Counted from the stretch's first letter, positions 54,919 to 63,558 are shown. The stretch: 64,000 nucleotides of DNA from Neomegalonema sp. (GCA_022760435.1 JALEFY010000005.1:62001-126000); one strand, 5' to 3'. The notes: a model not told the origin generated them from the sequence alone. Program-made: numbers and translations.

Positions 54919-55704
54919 CTAGATCAGCGGCAGCATGTCGCGACCTGAGCGGGCGAAATTCGGCGCGGGAACCGGGCTGGGCCGGATGATCTCGCCCAGG
55001 ACATCGAGCGGATCCGCCACGGTTTGGCGCCGACCGCGTGTCGGGGCAGGAACGCGCTTGATCGCCTCAACGAGCAGCACCCCGGCCAGCCTTTGCACAT
55101 CGAGGCGCCTGCCGATCTGCTCGGCCAAAGCACCTGAGCGCAGCCAGAACCGGCGCTCTGAGGGAGGAAAATACAGCGCGGCGGCATGGGTGGCGATCTC
55201 GAACCCGTGCTGGGTGAGGTGCTGATCGAGCTGACCGAAGGAATAGGGGCGGCCATAGCCAAAGGGCGTTGCATCGCGCCGCGCCCACATGCCCGACCGG
55301 TTGGGCGCGAGGACCAGAAGCCGCCCCTCGGGCGCCAGCGCCCGCCAGCACTCATCGAGCAAACGGCCCGGATCATCGACATTTTCGAGCCCATGCGCGA
55401 GCATCAGGCAGTCGAGCGCGCCGGTTTGCAAAGGCCAATCGGTGGGATGAACCAGGGTCGCGCAGTTGGGCCCCTCGCGCGGCCAGGGGAGCACGCCTTG
55501 CGCCGCTGGCATCAGCACAATCACCCGCTCCGCTTCGCGCCGAAGCGGGCGCAGGAAAGGAGCGGCGAAGCCGAAACCGCCAACACTGGCCCCGCGCACA
55601 CTCGGCCAGATCTCCCCAATCGAGCGCTGCAAGCGGCGCTGGACCCGCGCGCCAAGCGCTGTGCCGTAGTAAAAATTGCGCAAGTCCACAACGTCGAGAT
55701 GCAT
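54919..55704 (-). CDS. SAM-dependent methyltransferase
   Basis: The 261-residue class I methyltransferase-like protein has DLRNFYYGTALGARVQRRLQ at the N terminus, LDCLMLAHGLENVDDPGRLL and RALAPEGRLLVLAPNRSGMW in the C-terminal part of the fold. The SAM loop is unusual (GGFGFAAPFLRPL, with no clear GxGxG). A proteobacterial group of this type is often encoded beside gloB, as here. The Met at 55704 is preferred; 15 further codons are open upstream. Substrate is unknown. Confidence 0.82.
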   Translation of the reverse strand: MHLDVVDLRNFYYGTALGARVQRRLQRSIGEIWPSVRGASVGGFGFAAPFLRPLRREAERVIVLMPAAQGVLPWPREGPNCATLVHPTDWPLQTGALDCLMLAHGLENVDDPGRLLDECWRALAPEGRLLVLAPNRSGMWARRDATPFGYGRPYSFGQLDQHLTQHGFEIATHAAALYFPPSERRFWLRSGALAEQIGRRLDVQRLAGVLLVEAIKRVPAPTRGRRQTVADPLDVLGEIIRPSPVPAPNFARSGRDMLPLI

Positions 55705-55768
55705 ATCACCCGCAAGATAGCGTAGGCTGGAGCCGAATCGCGGCCTCAACAGATTGTTTCAGGGTATC

Positions 55769-56563
55769 ATGACGACACATAATGCAGACAGCGCCGCCGC
55801 CCTCGAGGTGGAACTGGTTCCGATCCTGCAAGACAATTATGCCTATGTTATCACCGATGTCGAGACCGGCACGGTCGGCGTGGTCGATCCGGGCGAGGCC
55901 AGCGCCATCGAAGCAGCGCTGCGCGACATGGATCTCACGCCCGATTGGATCTTGCTAACGCATCATCACCACGACCACATCAACGGCGCCGCCCGGCTCG
56001 CTGAGAGCTATGGTGCCAAGATTGCCGGCGCAAAGGCGGATGCCGCGCGGCTCCCCAAGCTCGACGCTGCCCTAATCGCGGGTGAGGATTGGAGCTTTGG
56101 TGCCCAGATCGTCGAGATCATCGACACGCCCGGGCACACGGTCGGTCATATCGCCTATCATTTCGAGGGCGCGAAGGTCCTGTTCAGCGGCGACACGCTG
56201 TTCGCCATGGGATGCGGCCGCCTGTTTGAAGGCACAGCGCTCCAGATGTGGCAATCCCTGCGAAAGCTCGCCGCCCTGCCCCCCGAGACCTCGGTCTATT
56301 GCGGGCACGAATACACATTGTCCAATGCCGCCTTTGCGAAGACGATCGAGCCGAATAATCCGGCCCTGATCGACCGGGTTGCCGAGGTAGAGGCGCTTCG
56401 CGGGGAGGGCTTGCCCACGATCCCGACCACGATCGGGCGTGAGCTGGCGACAAACCCGTTCATTCGCGCCTTTGAGCCCGCCGTGAAAAACGCCCTGAAC
56501 TTGCCCGGTGCCGATGACGCGGCGGTGTTTGCGCAGATCCGCCGTCGTAAGGACGAGGCCTGA
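55769..56563 (+). CDS. gloB: Hydroxyacylglutathione hydrolase (glyoxalase II)
   Basis: GloB hydrolyses S-D-lactoylglutathione to glutathione and D-lactate, the second glyoxalase step. The 264-residue product has the metal motif THHHHDHINGA near residue 69, DTPGHTVGHIAYHF, the ligand Asp in FSGDTLFAMGCGRLFEG, and CGHEYTLSNAAFA. The C-terminal helical domain with NPFIRAFEPAVKNAL is the glyoxalase II tail. The Met at 55769 follows AGGG. Its last 104 bases overlap the convergent ParB-fold gene. A D-lactate dehydrogenase-like gene is in the same window (25945-27360). Confidence 0.96.
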   Translation: MTTHNADSAAALEVELVPILQDNYAYVITDVETGTVGVVDPGEASAIEAALRDMDLTPDWILLTHHHHDHINGAARLAESYGAKIAGAKADAARLPKLDAALIAGEDWSFGAQIVEIIDTPGHTVGHIAYHFEGAKVLFSGDTLFAMGCGRLFEGTALQMWQSLRKLAALPPETSVYCGHEYTLSNAAFAKTIEPNNPALIDRVAEVEALRGEGLPTIPTTIGRELATNPFIRAFEPAVKNALNLPGADDAAVFAQIRRRKDEA

Positions 56564-57020
56564 ACCGCTCCTCGCGCGCGTTCAGAACCGCAAGGCGCGC
56601 GCGCTCCCTCGCCTTGCGGCTCGGCTTGAGCTTGCCCCAGCTTCGCGGGGTCTCAAAGAGCAGGAAATAGAGCGTGCGGATCTTCGGGCCGAACAGGTTC
56701 GTCCAGAATTCGCGGGAGACAGAACGCGCGGCGGTCAGACGATGACCGCCATCCACGACGATCCAGCGCCCTTTCTGCCCGATCCGGGCAATGATCGGCT
56801 CGAGCGGCGTGAAGCCCTTGTCGCGGATGGAGGCCTCAACAGCCTGCAAGCGGATGCTCGGGCCGCGAAAGTCGTTCTTGAGCGGCAAATCGGGCAGCAG
56901 CTCGACCGGCACTTCCACCGCCGCGATGCCATCCTCGAAGGCAATGCCGTTGATATCCTCGATGGATCGTATGAATTGCACGCTCGGCGCGCGCCTGACA
57001 CGTTGCCCCGTGGGCCCCAT
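56460..57020 (-). CDS. ParB-like nuclease-domain protein
   Basis: The 186-residue product carries a ParB/sulfiredoxin-type domain (about residues 35-105) with PLEPIIARIGQKGRWIVVDG, then GHRLTAA. There is no helix-turn-helix typical of chromosome-partition ParB. The C terminus (about 150-186) is basic, Arg- and Gly-rich and lies opposite the end of gloB. Segment WTNLFGPKIRTLYFLLFETP follows the core. The function is not known; it is not a plasmid partition gene by context. Confidence 0.75.
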   Translation of the reverse strand: MGPTGQRVRRAPSVQFIRSIEDINGIAFEDGIAAVEVPVELLPDLPLKNDFRGPSIRLQAVEASIRDKGFTPLEPIIARIGQKGRWIVVDGGHRLTAARSVSREFWTNLFGPKIRTLYFLLFETPRSWGKLKPSRKARERARLAVLNAREERFRPRPYDGGSAQTPPRHRHRASSGRFSRRAQRRE

Positions 57021-57190
57021 GATCTTCGGTCCTCCTCAACTCCTCCGGGCGGGTCCTATCGCAATTACCGCCAGCGGGCAAATGGCCCGGCCCGGCCAGT
57101 GCGGCGGCGCGGCAATGCGGGCATTGAGATCTCGACATTTCACCCGCCCTGACCTATGGCCTCGTGCAACTAACGAACGAGTGGAAGCCC

Positions 57191-57757
57191 ATGCCCAAAA
57201 TCAACGGAAACGAAATTCGCCCCGGCAATGTCCTCGAGCACGATGGCGGCTTGTGGGTTGCCGTGAAGATCCAGCACGTAAAACCCGGCAAGGGCGGTGC
57301 CTTTGCCCAGGTCGAGATGAAGAACCTGCGCACCGGCTCGAAACTCAATGAGCGTTTCCGCTCCGCGGACAAGGTCGAGCGTGTGCGTCTGGAGCAAAAG
57401 GATCAACAGTTCCTTTTCGAGACCGATGGCATGCTGACCTTCATGGATGCCGAGACCTTCGAGCAGATCGCGCTGCCGGCCGATCTGCTCGGCGATCGCC
57501 GCCCGTTCTTGCAAGACGGCATGACCGTCGTCGTCGAATATTACGACGAAGAGGCGCTGAACGTCACCCTGCCGGAAAAGGTGATCTGCACCATTGCCGA
57601 GACCGAGCCGGTGGTCAAAGGGCAGACGGCAGCGAATTCCTACAAGCCTGCGGTGCTCGATAATGGCCTGCGCATCAGCGTGCCGCCTTTCGTTGCCGAG
57701 GGCGAAAGGGTCGAGGTGATGACCGAGACCTTTGAATATGTGAGCCGCGCCAACTAA
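57191..57757 (+). CDS. efp: Elongation factor P
   Basis: EF-P relieves ribosome stalling at proline runs. The 188-residue product has the three-domain layout: KOW-like domain I with [20 protein letters not shown] (tip Lys in GKGG), domain II with [20 protein letters not shown], and domain III ending [21 protein letters not shown] chose the Met at 57191 ([15 protein letters not shown]), with GGAAG upstream. It is followed by an inositol monophosphatase gene. Confidence 0.97.
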   Translation: MPKINGNEIRPGNVLEHDGGLWVAVKIQHVKPGKGGAFAQVEMKNLRTGSKLNERFRSADKVERVRLEQKDQQFLFETDGMLTFMDAETFEQIALPADLLGDRRPFLQDGMTVVVEYYDEEALNVTLPEKVICTIAETEPVVKGQTAANSYKPAVLDNGLRISVPPFVAEGERVEVMTETFEYVSRAN

Positions 57758-57816
57758 GCTGCGCGCGATCCAGCCCCCCTTCTGCCATCGTCCCTTATTG
57801 AGAAAGCCGCCCTCTG

Positions 57817-58605
57817 ATGTCCGTTCACTCCGCCACGCTCAATGTGATGATCTCCGCCTGCCGCAAGGCAGCGAGAGGGCTGGTGCGCGACTTTGGCGAG
57901 GTGGAGAACCTGCAAGTGTCGATCAAGGGCGCGGGTGATTTCGTCTCTGCTGCGGATATCAAGGCGGAAAAGACGCTGCGCGAGGAGCTGATGAACGCTC
58001 GGCCCGCCTATGGCTGGCTGGGTGAGGAGACCGAGCCGCTGGTTGGCAAGGATCCGACCCGGCGCTGGATCGTCGATCCGCTTGATGGGACCACCAATTT
58101 CCTGCACGGGCTGCCGCATTGGTCGATCTCGGTCGCGCTCGAGCATCGCGGCGAGATTGTTGCCGGGATCGTGCATGATCCGATCAAGGACGAGATGTTC
58201 ATTGCTGAAAAGGGCAATGGCGCCTGGATGAATGACCGGCGGATGCGGGTCTCGGCCCGCCGCACGCTCGAGGAGTCGCTGTTTGCCACCGGCGTTCCCT
58301 TCGGCAACAAGGACACGCTGCCCACGATGCTGCGCGAGCTGGCGCGCCTGATGCCCCGCACCGCCGGCATTCGCCGCTTCGGCTCGGCGGCACTCGATCT
58401 CACTTATGTTGCCGCCGGACGTTATGACGGGTTCTGGGAGCGCGAGATCAAGCCGTGGGACATGGCCGCGGGCATTGTGATCGCCCGCGAGGCTGGCGCG
58501 ATTGTCACTGACCTTGAAGGCGGCCCCGACATGCTCACCCGCGGCGATGTCATTGCCGCAAATGCCGATCTTGTCGAAAAACTGCGCGCCCATCTGGGCG
58601 ATTGA
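57817..58605 (+). CDS. suhB: Inositol-1-monophosphatase (SuhB family)
   Basis: This 262-residue Mg-dependent phosphatase shows the metal-site motifs GEETEP, WIVDPLDGTTNFLHG and WDMAAGIVIAREAG. It begins MSVHSATLNVMISACRKAAR, as in bacterial SuhB, which also aids rRNA transcription in some species. The gene lies 59 bases after efp and may be co-transcribed with it. Confidence 0.93.
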   Translation: MSVHSATLNVMISACRKAARGLVRDFGEVENLQVSIKGAGDFVSAADIKAEKTLREELMNARPAYGWLGEETEPLVGKDPTRRWIVDPLDGTTNFLHGLPHWSISVALEHRGEIVAGIVHDPIKDEMFIAEKGNGAWMNDRRMRVSARRTLEESLFATGVPFGNKDTLPTMLRELARLMPRTAGIRRFGSAALDLTYVAAGRYDGFWEREIKPWDMAAGIVIAREAGAIVTDLEGGPDMLTRGDVIAANADLVEKLRAHLGD

Positions 58606-58817
58606 GGCAGATTAAGCGTCTTACCGCGCCGCAAGTAAGCCCACCGGGCGCCGAGTTGCACGTTTCTTGCTCCCCCGAAAGGCGAGATGACGGAGCGGAC
58701 CTGCAGCGCCACACAGCCCCCCAAACACCCATGGGCCCGTCGGTTTCACTTGGGCCGGGCGGGCGCAACCAGTAACGTGCCGTCGATAAATGCAGTTAAT
58801 GCCCCTCTCATGCGGTG

Positions 58818-58861
58818 GGATCATCGCATGATCCGGCGAGACCAGGGCGCGAGACCAGGGC
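58818..58861 (+). promoter_or_regulatory. Inverted and tandem repeats upstream of the ExbB/MotA-like gene
   Basis: GGATCAT-CGC-ATGATCC at 58818-58834 is a perfect 7-bp inverted repeat. Two exact tandem copies of GCGAGACCAGGGC follow at 58836-58848 and 58849-58861. The AAGGAG ribosome binding site (58862-58867) comes next. These lie in a 274-base gap with no other feature I can name. Confidence 0.55.
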
Positions 58862-58879
58862 GAAGGAGCGCGAATACCA

Positions 58880-60091
58880 GTGGCCAACGTAGCGAAATCC
58901 TATGTGAGCTTTACCCGACCGCTGTTTCGCATCGTCATGATGCTGGCCTTTCTGGGCATTGTCGGCGCTGTCGGAGCCTATCTGTACACCCGTATCGTCA
59001 CGGTTTTTGAATCGAACCCGGCGCTGAACGGGTTGATCGTGTTCGTGTTCGTGATCGGCATCATCGTCGCCTTCTGGCAGGTGGCGCGATTGTTCAGCGC
59101 GGTGAACTGGCTTGAGTCGCTGGCGGCGGGGCATAAGGGTATCGAGTCGATCCGCCCTCCCGGCCTGCTGGTGGCGATGGAACCGCTGCGCACCCGCGAT
59201 GCGCGCACCTCGCTGGGCGCCAGTTCCGTGCGCTCGATCCTCGACTCGGTGGATGCCCGCCTTGATGAGAGCCGCGACATCCTGCGCTATATCGGCGGTC
59301 TGCTGATCTTTCTGGGTCTGCTCGGCACCTTCTGGGGGCTCGCCAATACCGTTCCGGCGGTGGTCGAGACCATCCGGGCCATCACCCCGCAAGACGGTGA
59401 AACCGGCTCGAATGTTTTCTCCCGCCTGATGGCCGGTCTGGACAGCCAGCTTGGCGGCATGGGCGCGGCCTTCGCCTCATCGCTGCTCGGGCTCGCGGGC
59501 TCTCTCGTGATCGGCTTTCTGGAGCTGATGACGCAAGGGGCGCAGAACCGCTTCTACTCCGAGCTGGAGGGCTATCTCTCCTCGATCACCCGCATCTCCG
59601 CCGCTGATGGGGATGGGGTTGCCGGGCCGCTGGTCGAGCTGGTGGACAAGCTGGCCGAGAATACCGAGCAGATGCAGTATCTCACGCGCCTTTTCGCCGA
59701 GGCCGAGGAACGCCGGACTGTCGATAGCAACCGCATCGCCGATGTGATGCAGCGGCTTGAGCAGATCGCTGGGCAAGCGGTGGCGGAGCGCGAAAGCATC
59801 GCCCAGAGCATGGCCGCACAAAGCCGCCTGATCGCCTCGGTGGAGAAGATGGCCGAGGGCGCGAGCCTTGGCAGCTTCGCCCCGGCGGCGGCGTCCGAAA
59901 TGGGCCTCGATGCCGAAACCCGGCGCCATATCCGCAATATCGACCAGCTTCTGGCCCGGTTCATCGAGGAAAGCGCCATGGGTCGGCAGGAAACCGCCGA
60001 CGCCCTGCGCCGTGAGATGCGCGCCGTGGGCCGGGCCGTGACCAAGATCACCCCGAGCAACAGCAGCACGCGCCCCCCCAGCGGCTCGTAA
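58880..60091 (+). CDS. MotA/TolQ/ExbB-like proton-channel protein
   Basis: The 403-residue inner-membrane protein has two N-terminal membrane segments (about 12-35 and 45-70) and two more around 135-160 and 185-215 (GGLLIFLGLLGTFWGLANTV; MGAAFASSLLGLAGSLVIGF), the MotA/TolQ/ExbB pattern. About 190 helical cytosolic residues follow. It starts at GTG after AAGGAG, at the long spacing of 12 bases. Together with the next gene it should form an ion-driven complex of unknown function. Confidence 0.82.
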   Translation: MANVAKSYVSFTRPLFRIVMMLAFLGIVGAVGAYLYTRIVTVFESNPALNGLIVFVFVIGIIVAFWQVARLFSAVNWLESLAAGHKGIESIRPPGLLVAMEPLRTRDARTSLGASSVRSILDSVDARLDESRDILRYIGGLLIFLGLLGTFWGLANTVPAVVETIRAITPQDGETGSNVFSRLMAGLDSQLGGMGAAFASSLLGLAGSLVIGFLELMTQGAQNRFYSELEGYLSSITRISAADGDGVAGPLVELVDKLAENTEQMQYLTRLFAEAEERRTVDSNRIADVMQRLEQIAGQAVAERESIAQSMAAQSRLIASVEKMAEGASLGSFAPAAASEMGLDAETRRHIRNIDQLLARFIEESAMGRQETADALRREMRAVGRAVTKITPSNSSTRPPSGS

Positions 60092-60182
60092 GCGCAGCGA
60101 CCTCTCTTTTCCAAGGGCGCCGCCCCGCGACTTCGCAACCAGCGGCCGACGCGGCGCCCCGCCAAACTGCAAGGATACCGCC

Positions 60183-61784
60183 ATGGCCTCCAGCCGCCGT
60201 TCGGAAAGACAAAGCTCTTCGCTGATCTGGCCCGGCTTCGTGGACGCGATGACCGCGCTACTGATGGTGCTGATGTTCGTACTCTCGATCTTCATGATCG
60301 TGCAATTCGTCCTGCGCGAGGAGATCACCGGCAAGGATCGCTCGTTGGCCGATCTCAACCAGCAGATGGGGCTGCTCAACACTGAGCTGACCGAGGCCGA
60401 AAAGAAGGCCCTGGCGGCACAAACCGAACTCACCGAAGCGCAAAAGCAGGTGCTCGCCTTTCAGCAGGAGCTTTCGGGGCTGGAGAGCCTGCTGGCCACC
60501 GAACGTACCCAGCGCGGCGCGTTGGAGACGCGGCTGAGCGAGCAGGAGGCGGCGCGTGCCGAGCTCCAATCGGAGCTCACGGCGGCGATGACGAATATCG
60601 AGAGCCTGCAATCCACCTTGACCTCGGCCCAGAGCGAGCAGGAACAGCTCTCCGCCCTGGTTGCCGCTCTGACCGAAGAGCGTGACAGCGCCGCAGCCGA
60701 ACTGGCCGGCCTGTCCGACATGCAATCGGCGCTCAGCGCGGCGCAGTCGGAGGCCGAGAACGCCCAAACGGCGCTGTCAGAACGTGATGCCGCCCTTGCA
60801 GCGCTTCGGGCGAAGCTCGAGCAAGCCGCGCAAGATGCGCAAACCGCCCAGCAATCCGAGCTGACCCTGACCGAGAAGGTCGCGGCGCTGGAACTGGAGC
60901 TCGACAAGAAGCGCAAGGATGCCGAGGAAACCTTGCTGCTGCTTGCCGCTGCCGAAACGCGCCAGAAGGAGCTCGAAGCGCAAAAGGCCCAACTCTCCGA
61001 TGAGGCCCGAGCCGCTCTGGAGGCCGCCGAGGCCGAGCAGGCAGCAGCGCTCGAGACAATGTCGCGCCGGGAGATGGCGGCGATGTTCGCCCGAGCCCAG
61101 CTCCAAAATCAGCAGGAAAGCTCGACCCAGGATCGCAAGGCCATCGCCCTGCTCAACCAGCAATTGCGCGCCATGCGCCGTTCCTCCGAGCAGGCGAGCG
61201 CCGAGCTCTCGAACCTGCGCGCCCAACTCGCCGCTTCGGAGTTGCGGGGCGATGAGCAGGATGTGACCATCGCCGAGCTTGGCTCGCGCCTGAACCGGGC
61301 GCTGGCGGAGCGGGTGAGCGAGTTGCAAAATTACCGTTCGGAATTCTTCGGCCGCATGCGCTCGATCCTGGGCAATCGCGACGGGATCCGGGTGGTAGGG
61401 GATCGTTTCGTGTTCGAGTCCGAAGTGCTGTTCGACAGCGCCTCGGCGGATCTGAACCCGCAAGGGCAACAGCAGATCTCGGCCATCGCTTCGGCGATCC
61501 GCGAGCTTTCGAGCTCGATCCCCGAAGAGGTCGACTGGCTGCTGCGCGTGGATGGTCATACCGACCGCATCCCGCTGCAACCGGGCGCGCAATACCGCAA
61601 TAACTGGGAGCTGAGCCAGGCGCGCGCGCTCTCGGTGGTCGAGTACCTGATCGATAATGAGGGCATCGACCCAAAGCGCCTCGCCGCGACCGGTTTTGGC
61701 GAGTTCCAACCGCTCGATCCGGGGCTGAGCCGCGAGGCGCTGGCGCGCAACCGGCGGATCGAGTTCAAACTGACCGAACGCTGA
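60183..61784 (+). CDS. MotB/OmpA-like protein with long coiled coil
   Basis: The 533-residue product has a short cytosolic N terminus, one membrane segment (MTALLMVLMFVLSIFMIVQF) with an Asp just before it (Asp21 in WPGFVDAM, matching the proton-binding Asp of MotB), and a very long Ala/Gln/Glu-rich coiled coil at about residues 55-385. An OmpA-like peptidoglycan-binding domain follows at about 400-533 (SEVLFDSASADLNPQGQQQI; LRVDGHTDRIPLQPGAQY; ATGFGEFQPLDPGLS). It would anchor to the cell wall and pair with the ExbB/MotA-like protein encoded 91 bases upstream. It is much longer than flagellar MotB. Confidence 0.88.
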   Translation: MASSRRSERQSSSLIWPGFVDAMTALLMVLMFVLSIFMIVQFVLREEITGKDRSLADLNQQMGLLNTELTEAEKKALAAQTELTEAQKQVLAFQQELSGLESLLATERTQRGALETRLSEQEAARAELQSELTAAMTNIESLQSTLTSAQSEQEQLSALVAALTEERDSAAAELAGLSDMQSALSAAQSEAENAQTALSERDAALAALRAKLEQAAQDAQTAQQSELTLTEKVAALELELDKKRKDAEETLLLLAAAETRQKELEAQKAQLSDEARAALEAAEAEQAAALETMSRREMAAMFARAQLQNQQESSTQDRKAIALLNQQLRAMRRSSEQASAELSNLRAQLAASELRGDEQDVTIAELGSRLNRALAERVSELQNYRSEFFGRMRSILGNRDGIRVVGDRFVFESEVLFDSASADLNPQGQQQISAIASAIRELSSSIPEEVDWLLRVDGHTDRIPLQPGAQYRNNWELSQARALSVVEYLIDNEGIDPKRLAATGFGEFQPLDPGLSREALARNRRIEFKLTER

Positions 61785-61802
61785 GCCGGAAAAGGGCTGG
61801 CC

Positions 61803-62552
61803 ATGGCCGAGCTTGAGCATTCCCACCACCCCAAGGCAATCGCCGCCCGGCTCGATGCACCGCACCGGGTCTCTTACCTGCGCGACTATGTCTATGGCGG
61901 GATTGACGGCGCGGTGACCACTTTCGCGATTGTTGCTGGCGTCGCCGGGGCCGAGCTTTCGGTCGGGATCGTGCTGATCCTGGGCCTCGCCAATCTGCTG
62001 GGCGACGGCTTTTCGATGGCAGCGGGCAATTTCTCCGGCACCCGCTCGGAGGTCGAGGAACAGGCCCGCCTGCGGGTAATCGAGCAACGCCATATTCGCC
62101 ACGCCCCCGAGGGAGAGCGCGAGGAGGTGCGGCAGATCTTTGCGCAAAAGGGCTTTGAGGGCGACGCGCTCGAGGCCGCGGTGGCGACGATCACCGCCGA
62201 TGAAGAGCGCTGGATCGCCTTCATGCTCAACGAGGAATACGGCATTGGTCACGCCACGCGCAGCCCATGGCGCGCGGCCTGGGCAACCTTCGCCGCCTTT
62301 CTGCTCTGCGGCGCCGCGCCCTTGCTGCCCTATCTGCTTGGCTGGTTGGGGCTGTTCACCCTCGACGAGCACAGCCTGTTCGCTCTGGCCGCGATCGTGA
62401 CCGGGCTCGTCTTCGTGGCAATCGGCTCGGCGCAGAGCTTCTTTTCGGAGAAAGCCTGGTGGCGGCTCGGCCTTGAGACGCTGCTCATCGGCGGCTCGGC
62501 CGCCCTGATCGCCTATGGAGTCGGCTGGGCGCTGCGCGGTCTGGCGGCGTGA
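61803..62552 (+). CDS. VIT1/CCC1-family iron/manganese transporter-like protein
   Basis: The 249-residue membrane protein has the VIT-family beginning RDYVYGGIDGAVTTFAIVAG and LANLLGDGFSMAAGNFSGTR, followed by a cytosolic helical part (about 80-150, with EEREEVRQ-like Glu-rich segments) and three C-terminal membrane segments (AAFLLCGAAPLLPYLLGWLG). Such proteins move Fe2+ or Mn2+ out of the cytosol. It lies 18 bases after the MotB/OmpA-like gene. Confidence 0.88.
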   Translation: MAELEHSHHPKAIAARLDAPHRVSYLRDYVYGGIDGAVTTFAIVAGVAGAELSVGIVLILGLANLLGDGFSMAAGNFSGTRSEVEEQARLRVIEQRHIRHAPEGEREEVRQIFAQKGFEGDALEAAVATITADEERWIAFMLNEEYGIGHATRSPWRAAWATFAAFLLCGAAPLLPYLLGWLGLFTLDEHSLFALAAIVTGLVFVAIGSAQSFFSEKAWWRLGLETLLIGGSAALIAYGVGWALRGLAA

Positions 62553-62617
62553 GGGGGCAGAACCAAAGGGAGGCAAAACCATTGACGCTCGCCCTCGCCA
62601 GCTCCTATTTCTACTTC

Positions 62618-62839
62618 ATGAACAAGATCCCGCCCCGCATTCCCGCGACCAACGCGCCTCTCGATTCGCTGATCGGTGGCTTTCGCCGCTTCGGCGAGAT
62701 GGGGCCGGCATATGTGGTTCTGGACATCAAACCTGACACTGCGGGTGCAGGGAGCGCCATGGCCTTGATCCGCGTACTGGAGAGCGGCGAGATTCTCGAC
62801 TATGCGCTCCCCAAACTGCTGGCGGATCCGCAAGCCTGA
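62618..62839 (+). CDS. Putative antitoxin partner of VapD (DUF5397-like)
   Basis: The 73-residue product, starting MNKIPPRIPATNAPLDSLIG, has the segment GGFRRFGEMGPAYVVLDI and a C-terminal IRVLESGEILDYALPKLLAD, as in small proteins next to vapD (DUF5397-like). Its stop overlaps the vapD start (TGATG). The start is uncertain: no ribosome binding site precedes this ATG, but a TTG at 62582 in the same frame has GGAGG 7 bases upstream and would add 12 residues. The role as antitoxin is inferred from context. Confidence 0.65.
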   Translation: MNKIPPRIPATNAPLDSLIGGFRRFGEMGPAYVVLDIKPDTAGAGSAMALIRVLESGEILDYALPKLLADPQA

Positions 62840-63123
62840 TGTTTGCAATTGCTTTCGACCTGCGCGTTGCTGACAATGACCGGGCACATCCGAAAGGGGT
62901 TGCGCAGGCATATGCGGATATTGGTCTTTGCTTGTCGCAGTTCGGGTTCGAGCGCATTCAGGGCAGCGTCTACGTGAATGAAAGCGAAGATCTCGCCAAT
63001 CTATTCAATGCAATCAATTCCTTGAAAGCCCTCGGATGGTTCGGGGCTTCGGTCCGAGATATCCGCGCCTTTCGGATCGAGCAATGGTCGGATTTTACGC
63101 CGACAGTGAAGGGAATGGCGTAG
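62839..63123 (+). CDS. vapD: VapD-family endoribonuclease-like toxin
   Basis: The 94-residue product is a single Cas2-like fold of the VapD family: MFAIAFDLRVADNDRAHPKG, AYADIGLCLSQFGFERIQGS, VYVNESEDLANLFNAIN and GASVRDIRAFRIEQWSDFTP. VapD proteins are ribonucleases of toxin-antitoxin or virulence-associated systems. The base composition is more AT-rich than its neighbours, as in acquired genes. It overlaps the partner gene by one base (TGATG). Confidence 0.88.
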   Translation: MFAIAFDLRVADNDRAHPKGVAQAYADIGLCLSQFGFERIQGSVYVNESEDLANLFNAINSLKALGWFGASVRDIRAFRIEQWSDFTPTVKGMA

Positions 63124-63195
63124 GCCGCGTTGCATCGGCATGCGCGCGATCCCTCAAGCTTGCATTGCGCCGATTAATTCGGTATTTCTGGAAAC

Positions 63196-63558
63196 ATGGA
63201 ATCACAACTCACCCATCTCGATGCCGCCGATGCCTTTGCGGCGCTGGGCTCCGAGGCCCGTCTTGCGATCCTGCGGCTGCTGGTGCGGGCGGGGACGGAA
63301 GGGATCAGCGTCGGCGCGGTGCAGGAGCGGCTCGATCTGCCCGCCTCCACGCTCAGCCATCATCTCAAGGCGCTGACCGCTTGCGGGCTCGCCTCGCAGG
63401 AGCGGCAGGGGCGCAGCCTGATCTGCCGGGCGGCCTTTGAGCGGATCGAGGCGCTGGCCGAGTATCTGACCCATGAATGCTGCGCGGAGCAGCGGGCTCA
63501 GTGCCCTGAACCGACGCAGGAAGCCAGGGTACGAAGAGGGGCAAGAAGAGGGAAATGA
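63196..63558 (+). CDS. ArsR-family winged-helix transcriptional regulator
   Basis: The 120-residue product has the ArsR fold: ADAFAALGSEARLAILRLLV, VQERLDLPASTLSHHLKALT (the recognition helix), and a wing CGLASQERQGRSLICRAAFE. A CC pair in THECCAEQ and one more Cys near the C terminus could bind metal or sense redox state, though ArsR metal sites vary. Its stop codon overlaps the next start (ATGA), so it is co-transcribed with the gene at 63555. Confidence 0.88.
   Translation: MESQLTHLDAADAFAALGSEARLAILRLLVRAGTEGISVGAVQERLDLPASTLSHHLKALTACGLASQERQGRSLICRAAFERIEALAEYLTHECCAEQRAQCPEPTQEARVRRGARRGK

Noticed and set aside
56460-57020. Plasmid or chromosome partition gene parB
   Set aside because: Only the N-terminal ParB-fold domain is present. 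There is no helix-turn-helix, parA or parS-like site nearby.
58880-61784. Zorya anti-phage system (ZorA/ZorB)
   Set aside because: The MotA-like and MotB/OmpA-like pair fits in outline, but no helicase or nuclease effector gene (zorC, zorD or zorE) is adjacent. The long coiled coil is in the MotB-like protein, whereas in Zorya the long tail belongs to ZorA.
62839-63123. CRISPR Cas2
   Set aside because: The fold is shared, but the sequence matches VapD (FAIAFDL, VRDIR), and there is no cas1 or repeat array.
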